Shown here piece after piece: positions 24,997 to 31,306 of a stretch of DNA of 31,306 bases; position 1 is the stretch's first letter; each line of letters starts with the position of its first letter. The notes beneath the pieces were generated by a model, which did not search any database, was not told the origin of the DNA, and was given only the letters and a program-made list of their open reading frames with translations. This stretch comes from Neofamilia sp964346535 (GTDB lineage Bacteria > Bacillota > Clostridia > Tissierellales > Peptoniphilaceae). The translations under genes were made by a program, and so were the position numbers. The stretch lies in assembly GCA_964346535.1 (NCBI GenBank), contig CAYFUN010000012.1:1-31306 (forward strand). The letters run 5' to 3'.

Positions 24997-26757
24997 TTAT
25001 TTTACTTTTGCTCTGCCCTTGTAGACACTGCCTGCTTCTGTATCAACAGTAACTATGTCGCCGTCTTTTAAAATACTTGTTGCTCCTTTTGCTCCAATAA
25101 TTGTTGGAATGTTAAGATGAAGGCCAACTATAGCTGCGTGAGATGTGTAGCCGCCTTCTTCAACAATTAAGGCTGAGGCGTCTTCTATAAACTTAACCAT
25201 GTCCTTGTCAGTTGATTGGCAGACAATTATGTCTCCTTGTTTAAATTTAGCAAGAAGTTCTTCTTCAGTGTTAGCGACAACAACTTTGCCAACTCCACTT
25301 TTCTTGCCTAGGCCTAGGCCTGAAAGAATTAAAGTTGCTATTGTTTGAACCTTTAGTAGGTTTGTTGATCCTGATAGGCCAACAGGAACTCCTGCTGTTA
25401 CAACTGTTAGGTCACCTTCTTCTAGCATGCCTGCTTGGACTAAAAGGTCAAGGGACTCGTTTACTAAATCGTCAGTTGATGTAAAGTCTGGTATTAAAAG
25501 TGGTTCTACTCCCCAAGACAAGGCCATTTTTCTTACAGTTTTTTCACATGGTGTTACTGCTAGGATTTTTGTCTTTGGCCTGTACTTTGAAAGAGCTCTT
25601 GCAGTTGCTCCTGATGTTGTTGCTGCAACAATTGCTGCTGCCTCTAAATCTCTAGCAACTACACAGGCTGATTTTGAAATCGAGTTAGTTGTTGTGTTTT
25701 CTAAAAGAGAAACACTTTCGTCTAACATAAGGTCATAGTCTAGGGACTCTTCAATTCTTTTAGCTATTGAGGTCATCATCTTAACTGCTTCTTCTGGGTA
25801 CTTGCCTGCTGCAGTTTCACCTGAAAGCATAATAGCTGATGTGCCGTCAATAATTGCGTTGGCAACGTCTGTTACTTCTGCCCTAGTTGGTCTTGGGTTT
25901 CTAATCATAGAGTCAAGCATTTGAGTTGCAGTAATTACAGGTTTGCCTGCAAGGTAACATTTTTTAATTAGCATTTTTTGTTCCAGTGGAATTTCTTGAG
26001 GCGGAACTTCTACTCCCAGGTCTCCTCTAGCAATCATAAGGCCATCTGAAGCTTTTATAATTTCGTCTATGTTGTCAATGCCTTCTTGGTTTTCTATTTT
26101 TGGAATTATCTGTATATATTCGCCGTGGTTGTCTTCTAAAATTCTTCTTATTTCAAAGACGTCTTCTTTTTTTCTAACAAAAGACGCTGCCAAGAAATCA
26201 ACTTGGTTTTCTATACCAAATAAAATATCGTCTCTGTCTTTTTCTGTAATTGCTGGCAGAGAAATTTTTACATTTGGAACATTGACTCCCTTGTGGTTAG
26301 ACATTTGACCTGCGTTATTTACTCGGCAAATTATATCAGTTCCGTCTTTTATTTCTTTGACCTCAAGTTCAATTAGGCCGTCGTCAATTAGAATAAAGTC
26401 TCCAACTTTTACATCAGATGCTAGGCCCTTGTGGGATACTGAAACAATTGTCTTGTCTCCAAGAAGGTCTCTTGTTGTTAAAGTAAAGGTATCACCTGCT
26501 TCAACTTCAATTTGGCCGTCTTTAAAATCTCCCAGCCTAATTTCTGGTCCCTTGGTGTCTAGCATAATAGCTATTGGAAGGCCAAGTTTGTCGGCTACTT
26601 TTCTAATTCTATCTATTCTTACTTGATGTTCTGGATGAGTTCCATGGGAAAAGTTTAATCTAGCTACATTCATTCCTGCTAGCATTAATTTTTCTAGCAT
26701 CTCTTCTGATTCAGATGCTGGTCCAATGGTACATACAACCTTGGTTTTCTTTAACAT
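24997..26757 (-). CDS. pyk: Pyruvate kinase with extra C-terminal domain
   Basis: Converts PEP and ADP to pyruvate and ATP, the last step of glycolysis. I place the start at ATG 26757 (MLKKTKVVCTIGPAS): AGGGGGA lies 4-5 nt upstream and residues before this are not family-like, giving 586 aa. Arg33 and SHG are in VARLNFSHG; the catalytic Lys is in PKIENQEGI; the signature MIARGDLGVEVP follows, then the TSGATARALSKYRP and TPCEKTVRKMA segments of the C-domain. The last 110 residues form the PEP-utiliser-like extra C-terminal domain known from Geobacillus pyruvate kinase, including GGYTSHAAIVG with the histidine kept. It starts 8 bp after pfkA, whose stop codon touches the ribosome binding site. 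Confidence 0.95.
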   Translation of the reverse strand: MLKKTKVVCTIGPASESEEMLEKLMLAGMNVARLNFSHGTHPEHQVRIDRIRKVADKLGLPIAIMLDTKGPEIRLGDFKDGQIEVEAGDTFTLTTRDLLGDKTIVSVSHKGLASDVKVGDFILIDDGLIELEVKEIKDGTDIICRVNNAGQMSNHKGVNVPNVKISLPAITEKDRDDILFGIENQVDFLAASFVRKKEDVFEIRRILEDNHGEYIQIIPKIENQEGIDNIDEIIKASDGLMIARGDLGVEVPPQEIPLEQKMLIKKCYLAGKPVITATQMLDSMIRNPRPTRAEVTDVANAIIDGTSAIMLSGETAAGKYPEEAVKMMTSIAKRIEESLDYDLMLDESVSLLENTTTNSISKSACVVARDLEAAAIVAATTSGATARALSKYRPKTKILAVTPCEKTVRKMALSWGVEPLLIPDFTSTDDLVNESLDLLVQAGMLEEGDLTVVTAGVPVGLSGSTNLLKVQTIATLILSGLGLGKKSGVGKVVVANTEEELLAKFKQGDIIVCQSTDKDMVKFIEDASALIVEEGGYTSHAAIVGLHLNIPTIIGAKGATSILKDGDIVTVDTEAGSVYKGRAKVK

Positions 26758-26765
26758 ATTTCCCC

Positions 26766-27722
26766 CTATATTGATAAAATATTTATTGTGTCGTAAATGC
26801 TGTAGTTGAAGTCTCTCTTTTCGCAAAGGGCTTGGCTTATGTCTAAGTCGATAATTTTATTTTCCTTGACTCCAATGGCTATGGAAGTGTTGCCTCCCAT
26901 TAAAAGCTCAACTGCATGCCTGCCCATAAGAGATCCTAAAATCCTATCAACTGCACAAGGCGATCCGCCTCTTTGAACGTGACCTAAAACTGTTACCTTG
27001 GTGTCGATACCAGTTTTATCTATAATCTGGTCTGCTATATCAAAGGCCTTGCCAGCTCCTTCTGCAACAATAATTAGATTGTGTTTCTTGCCTCTCATTC
27101 GACCTCTTAGGGCCTTTTTACAAATGGCATCTATGTCTACATCTTCTTCTGGAACGATTATAGATTCGCCACCACCTGCAAGGGCTGAATAAAGGGCAAG
27201 TTGGCCAGAGTTTCTGCCCATAACTTCTATAACATTGGCCCTGCCGTGAGATGATGATGTGTCTCTTAGTTTGCCAATGGCATCTGTTACAGTTTCAATT
27301 GCTGTCCAGAATCCAATTGTGTAGTCTGTATAGGCAAGGTCGTTGTCAATTGTACAAGGGATACAAACTGTTTTTATTCCTGCCTTAGATAGTTTTTCTG
27401 CTCCTCTAAAGGACCCATCTCCACCTAAGACAATTAGGCCGTCAATGTTGTAGACATTTAAAACATTTATTGCCTTTTCTAAGCCTTCTTCTGTTTCAAA
27501 CTCTGGACTTCTAGCTGTGCCAAGCATTGTTCCTCCCCTTTGGATAATATCTCCAACTGAGTTTACATTTAGTTCAACTAGGTCTCCTTTTATTAGGCCC
27601 TTGTAGCCTGACCTCACTCCATAAATTTTTATATTGTTGAAGGCAGCTGTCCTTACTATGGCCCTTATTGCAGGGTTCATACCAGGAGAGTCGCCGCCAC
27701 TTGTTAATAATGCTATTTTCAA
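26766..27722 (-). CDS. pfkA: 6-phosphofructokinase, TTG start
   Basis: 318-aa enzyme that phosphorylates fructose 6-phosphate, normally the committed step of glycolysis. The N-terminal LTSGGDSPGMNPAIRA, the nucleotide loop GGDGS (100-104) and the catalytic block TIDND with Asp126 are present, as are the MGRNSG (substrate) and GHVQRGGSP motifs. Gly103 of GGDGS marks ATP use (PPi enzymes have Asp). However, the second specificity position, Gly124 in E. coli PfkA, is Cys123 here (PCTIDND) instead of Gly (ATP type) or Lys (PPi type). The start is TTG at 27722, with AGGAGG 7 nt upstream. It begins 11 bp after dnaE and is followed by pyk. Confidence 0.94.
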   Translation of the reverse strand: MKIALLTSGGDSPGMNPAIRAIVRTAAFNNIKIYGVRSGYKGLIKGDLVELNVNSVGDIIQRGGTMLGTARSPEFETEEGLEKAINVLNVYNIDGLIVLGGDGSFRGAEKLSKAGIKTVCIPCTIDNDLAYTDYTIGFWTAIETVTDAIGKLRDTSSSHGRANVIEVMGRNSGQLALYSALAGGGESIIVPEEDVDIDAICKKALRGRMRGKKHNLIIVAEGAGKAFDIADQIIDKTGIDTKVTVLGHVQRGGSPCAVDRILGSLMGRHAVELLMGGNTSIAIGVKENKIIDLDISQALCEKRDFNYSIYDTINILSI

Positions 27723-27733
27723 AAAAGCACCTC

Positions 27734-30700
27734 CTACTTTAATATAATATCTTTTTCACTTACAATTTTTAATAACTCGCTAGATATAAGCGAAATATTT
27801 TTCTCATCTATTTGTAAATCCTTGTAGGCCATTGACTTTCTTTCATTATTAAAATAGAAAATCGTATCTGTGTCGCCAGGATACTTTATTAAAACTTTTA
27901 TGACTTCTTTAATTGCATGAGTGTTTTCCTGGCTGTCTAGCCTAATAAAAAGTTTTTTCTTGGAAACTTCGTCTTCTAGGCTAGAAATTTTTTCTACTAA
28001 AAGTTTTGGATCGTCAGATTCTGAAGTTTGAATTCTCCCAACCATGGTCACAACCCGACCTTCTTCTAGGTATTGAGAATACTGGTCATAGGTCTTTGGA
28101 AAAACTACACACTCAAGATTGTCATACATGTCTTCTAAGTTTACAAAGGCCATAAGGTCGTTTTTCTTAGTTAGCATCTTCTTTACATTTATAATCATGC
28201 CAGCAAGCTTTACTATCTTGCCATCAAAGTACAAATCATCTTCATCTGTTTCCTTGGCCTTTAAGTCTGCTATTGAATAGGTGTTAATTTTTTTAATCTG
28301 ATCCATATATTCTTCAAGGGGATGGCCTGTAATATAAATTCCAGTTGTCTCCTTTTCCATTTCGTAAAGTTCTTTTTTTGTAAACTCTTTTACATTTGGA
28401 TAGACAACCTTGTAGTCTTCTACACTATCACTTATACCCACATTAAAGAGATTAAATTGCCCTGATAGGTTTCTTTTTTGCTCTTGGACGTGGGAGGACA
28501 AAATATCTTCGTAAACACTTAGAGCCTTGGCCCTAGATGGAATTATTGAGTCCATTGCTCCTGACCTAATAAAACCTTCAAGAGCCCTTTTGTTTAAGGT
28601 GTTGGCTTTTTGGTCTGAGACTCTAACAATAAAGTCTTTTAGGTCTGTAAAAGGTCCGCCAGCTTTCCTCGCTGCAACTAGGGAGTCAATTACTGCTGAC
28701 CCAATTCCCTTTATAGCCAAAAGTCCAAAGCGTATTTGTCCATTTTCAACAGAGAATTTTTTATAAGAATAATTTACATCAGGTCTTAGGACATCTATGC
28801 CCAACCTCTTACACTCTTCTAGGTAGAGGACAACTTGAGATGTAGTTGAAACTATAGAAGAAATTAAGGCTGCCATATACTCTGCTGGATAATATCTTTT
28901 CAGATAGGCAGTTTGGAAGGCAACTACTGCATAGGAAACTGAGTGGGACTTGTTAAAGGCGTAGTTAGCAAAGGTGATCATCAAGTCATAGATCTTATTT
29001 GCTGTCTCTTCGTCAACTCCATTTCTAATGGCACCTGCTATTAAAACCTTTCCATCTGCATCAACTTCTCCATGGATAAAGACCCTTCGCTCTCTTTCCA
29101 TTTCTGCCATTTTCTTTTTTGACATGGCACGGCGAACAAGGTCTGCTCGGCCAAAGGAGTAGCCACCAATTCTTCTAACAATTTCCATAACCTGTTCTTG
29201 GTAGACTATACAGCCGTATGTTGGCTTTAAAATCGGTTCAAGCTTTGGATGCAAGTAAGAAATTTTTGAGTGGTCGTGTTTTGATTCGACAAACTGAGGA
29301 ATTTGGTCCATTGGTCCTGGTCTAAAGAGAGAGTTGGCAGCAACTAAGTCTTCAAAGACGTCTGCCTTTAAGTCCTTTAAGAACCTTCTCATACCTGGAG
29401 ACTCAAATTGGAAAATCCCAATGGTCTCAGCTGTTCCAAAAAGTTTTAAAACTTCTGAATCCTCGTAGTCAATGTTATTTATATCAATGTCTATGCCCTT
29501 GTCTCTTTTTATTGCCTCTAAGGCGTCGTTAATAACAGTCAAAGTCCTTAGGCCTAAAAAGTCCATTTTCAAAAGGCCAAGTTCTTCTAACTCAATCATA
29601 TTGTACTGGGTGCAAAGGATTTGGTCATTTCTAGTTAGAGGCACATAGTCAGTTACCTCTGATCCTGTAATTAAAACTCCTGCTGCGTGAGTTGATGTGT
29701 GTCTAGCTAGACCTTCAACTGCCCTTGAAATATCAATTAGCCTTTTAACTTCATAGTCCTTGTCGTAAGTCTCTTTTAATTCTTTTGAAATTTCCAAGGC
29801 CTTGTCCAAGGTCATATTAAGTGCAGCTGGAACCATCTTTGCTATAGAGTCGCACTTGCCATAGGGAATGTCTAAGGCTCTGCCAACATCTCTAATTGAT
29901 CCTCTTGCTGCCATAGTACCAAAGGTTACAATTTGGGCGACCTTGTCGTGGCCGTACTTGTTGTTAACATAGTCAATTACTTCTTCCCTTCTTTCATAGC
30001 AAAAGTCTATGTCAATATCAGGCATAGAAATTCTCTCTGGATTTAAAAATCTTTCAAAGAGCAATTTATGTTGAAGTGGATCGATGTTGGTAATTTCTAA
30101 AGCGTAGGAAATTATTGACCCTGCTGCTGACCCTCTCCCAGGGCCTACAGGAATGCCTTTGGATTTTGCAAATCTTACAAAGTCCCAGACAATTAAAAAG
30201 TAGTCAATAAAGCCCATGTTCTTAATGGTAGAAAATTCGTACTTGTATCTTTCTTCTATTTCACTATTTATTAGGCCATATCTCTTTACTAGGCCGTCTT
30301 CAATTAATTTTTTTAAATACTCTTCGTTGGTGTAGCCACTTGGGCTTTCAAAGTGTGGAAGTTTGGTCTTGTGAAATTCAAGTTCAACCTTACACCTGTC
30401 TGCAATTTTTTGAGTATTAGCTAGGGCTTCAGGTACATAGGAAAAAAGTTCGTACATTTCTTCTGGCGACTTTAAATAAAATTCATTAGATGGAAATCTC
30501 ATTCTGTTTTCGTCGTTGACAGTTTTTCCAGTTTGGATACAAAGGAGAACGTCGTGGGCAATGGAATCTTCCTTTTTTAAATAGTGGGAGTCGTTGGCAG
30601 CAATTAAATCAATGCCAGTGTCCTTTGAAAGTTCTAAAAGTCCCTTGTTTATAATTTTTTGTTCTTCCATGCCATGGTCTTGAAGTTCTAAAAAGAAATT

Positions 30701-31204
30701 ATTTTTTCCAAAAATATCTTCATAAAACTTGGCCTTGGTCCTAGCCGTTTGGTAGTCGCCTTTAAGTAAATAGTCTTGGACTTCGCCAGAAATACAAGCT
30801 GAGGTTGCTATTAGACCCTTGGAATATTTTTTTAAGACATCATAATCAACCCTTGGCCTGTAGTAATAACCGTCAGAATAACCAAGAGATACAATCTTCA
30901 TTAAGTTTTCATAGCCTTCATTGTTTTCTGCCAGCAGTATTAGATGATAGTACTTTCTATTTGTTGGCGACTTGTCTGTCATGGCCTTGTCAGTGACATA
31001 AACTTCTGAACCTAGAATAGGATTTATTCCCGCCTCGTGGGCAGCCTTGTAGAATTGAATAATTCCATACATGGACCCGTGGTCAGTTAAGGCAACTGCA
31101 TTCATGCCTAGCTCTTTGGTCCTGGCCACTAAGTCTTTTATTCTAGTAGACCCATCTAAGAGTGAGTATTCAGAGTGAACATGCAAGTGTACAAAATTTT
31201 CCAT
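27734..31204 (-). CDS. dnaE: DNA polymerase III alpha subunit, DnaE type
   Basis: 1156-aa replicative polymerase subunit of the C family. Domains in order: PHP domain (about 3-270) with apparently intact metal motifs (HLHVH at 6-10, TDHG at 40-43, HGMEEQ near 178, NDSHY at 204-208); GPGRGSAAGS (354-363); palm aspartates in PDIDIDF (Asp398 and Asp400, with the third at Asp548 in KMDFLG); fingers; QFNLF at 916-920, a likely sliding-clamp-binding motif; and an OB fold near 1000-1070. The ATG follows AAAGGGG. No exonuclease domain is fused, so it is DnaE rather than PolC. It is the first gene of a unit with pfkA and pyk. Confidence 0.96.
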   Translation of the reverse strand: MENFVHLHVHSEYSLLDGSTRIKDLVARTKELGMNAVALTDHGSMYGIIQFYKAAHEAGINPILGSEVYVTDKAMTDKSPTNRKYYHLILLAENNEGYENLMKIVSLGYSDGYYYRPRVDYDVLKKYSKGLIATSACISGEVQDYLLKGDYQTARTKAKFYEDIFGKNNFFLELQDHGMEEQKIINKGLLELSKDTGIDLIAANDSHYLKKEDSIAHDVLLCIQTGKTVNDENRMRFPSNEFYLKSPEEMYELFSYVPEALANTQKIADRCKVELEFHKTKLPHFESPSGYTNEEYLKKLIEDGLVKRYGLINSEIEERYKYEFSTIKNMGFIDYFLIVWDFVRFAKSKGIPVGPGRGSAAGSIISYALEITNIDPLQHKLLFERFLNPERISMPDIDIDFCYERREEVIDYVNNKYGHDKVAQIVTFGTMAARGSIRDVGRALDIPYGKCDSIAKMVPAALNMTLDKALEISKELKETYDKDYEVKRLIDISRAVEGLARHTSTHAAGVLITGSEVTDYVPLTRNDQILCTQYNMIELEELGLLKMDFLGLRTLTVINDALEAIKRDKGIDIDINNIDYEDSEVLKLFGTAETIGIFQFESPGMRRFLKDLKADVFEDLVAANSLFRPGPMDQIPQFVESKHDHSKISYLHPKLEPILKPTYGCIVYQEQVMEIVRRIGGYSFGRADLVRRAMSKKKMAEMERERRVFIHGEVDADGKVLIAGAIRNGVDEETANKIYDLMITFANYAFNKSHSVSYAVVAFQTAYLKRYYPAEYMAALISSIVSTTSQVVLYLEECKRLGIDVLRPDVNYSYKKFSVENGQIRFGLLAIKGIGSAVIDSLVAARKAGGPFTDLKDFIVRVSDQKANTLNKRALEGFIRSGAMDSIIPSRAKALSVYEDILSSHVQEQKRNLSGQFNLFNVGISDSVEDYKVVYPNVKEFTKKELYEMEKETTGIYITGHPLEEYMDQIKKINTYSIADLKAKETDEDDLYFDGKIVKLAGMIINVKKMLTKKNDLMAFVNLEDMYDNLECVVFPKTYDQYSQYLEEGRVVTMVGRIQTSESDDPKLLVEKISSLEDEVSKKKLFIRLDSQENTHAIKEVIKVLIKYPGDTDTIFYFNNERKSMAYKDLQIDEKNISLISSELLKIVSEKDIILK

Positions 31205-31223
31205 AAAAACCCCTTTCTAAAAT

Positions 31224-31232
31224 ATTATATCA
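31224..31232 (-). promoter_or_regulatory. Extended -10 promoter of the dnaE-pfkA-pyk unit
   Basis: On the minus strand TGATATAAT lies 20 bp before the dnaE ATG, with TATAAT perfect and the TG dinucleotide in place. No good -35 is found at 16-18 nt. The implied leader is very short (about 12 nt) and just fits the ribosome binding site. Confidence 0.6.
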
Positions 31233-31306
31233 TAAAGACCCAGACAATTATTTTACTTCTTTATTTTCTTAAAATTATTTTTATTTTTTATTTTAAGGCA
31301 AAAAAA

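Noticed and set aside
26758..26826. In-frame upstream extension of pyk (23 extra residues)
   Set aside because: It overlaps the end of pfkA, lacks family similarity, and a good ribosome binding site precedes the ATG at 26757.

Overview
The window looks like a stretch of chromosome from a low-GC, Gram-positive anaerobe. My guess is the Clostridia/Tissierellia, in the direction of the anaerobic cocci (Peptoniphilaceae), but that is inference from gene content and I cannot test it here. Supporting signs are strongly AT-rich intergenic DNA, AGGAGG-type ribosome binding sites, a lipobox lipoprotein, the dnaE-pfkA-pyk gene order, two glycyl-radical genes, a flavodiiron protein and a 2-hydroxyacyl-CoA dehydratase/activase-like protein. 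All 23 genes lie on the minus strand, so the window is read from right to left. No rRNA, tRNA, CRISPR array or intact transposon was seen.

Layout in transcription order. (1) 31204-24997: dnaE, pfkA (TTG start) and pyk (with the extra C-terminal domain), packed 8-11 nt apart and closed by a strong terminator. (2) 24885-23864: a short YitT-family membrane protein with its own promoter, a leader of about 280 nt and a UUCG terminator. The leader is richer in GC than the other spacers and full of hairpins; I do not recognise it. (3) 23828-21468: HAD phosphatase, membrane-anchored GH25 lysozyme and a TtcA-like tRNA sulfurtransferase, with overlapping ends. (4) 21444-20086: flavodiiron protein FprA as a single-gene unit. 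(5) 19879-15512: a giant activase/dehydratase gene of 1421 codons cut in two by an in-frame TGA at 17302-17304. (6) 15441-14827: a DUF4230 membrane-anchored protein.

(7) 14737-6304: the centrepiece, an eight-gene compact run yjjI-yjjW-cdd-bmp-ABC ATPase-permease-permease-udp ending in a terminator. It combines pyrimidine nucleoside uptake, deamination and phosphorolysis with an uncharacterised glycyl-radical enzyme and its activase. (8) 6334-5818: a 517-bp spacer with three perfect and one near-perfect DnaA boxes. (9) 5817-3196: a lipid kinase, an M42 aminopeptidase and a HutD/Ves-family protein. (10) 2954-29: tyrosine phenol-lyase with a consensus sigma-A promoter, followed by an NSS-family transporter, together a probable tyrosine uptake and cleavage pair giving phenol, pyruvate and ammonia.

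The items most worth a second look are the yjjI/yjjW-nucleoside operon, the in-frame TGA, the structured yitT leader and the DnaA-box cluster.
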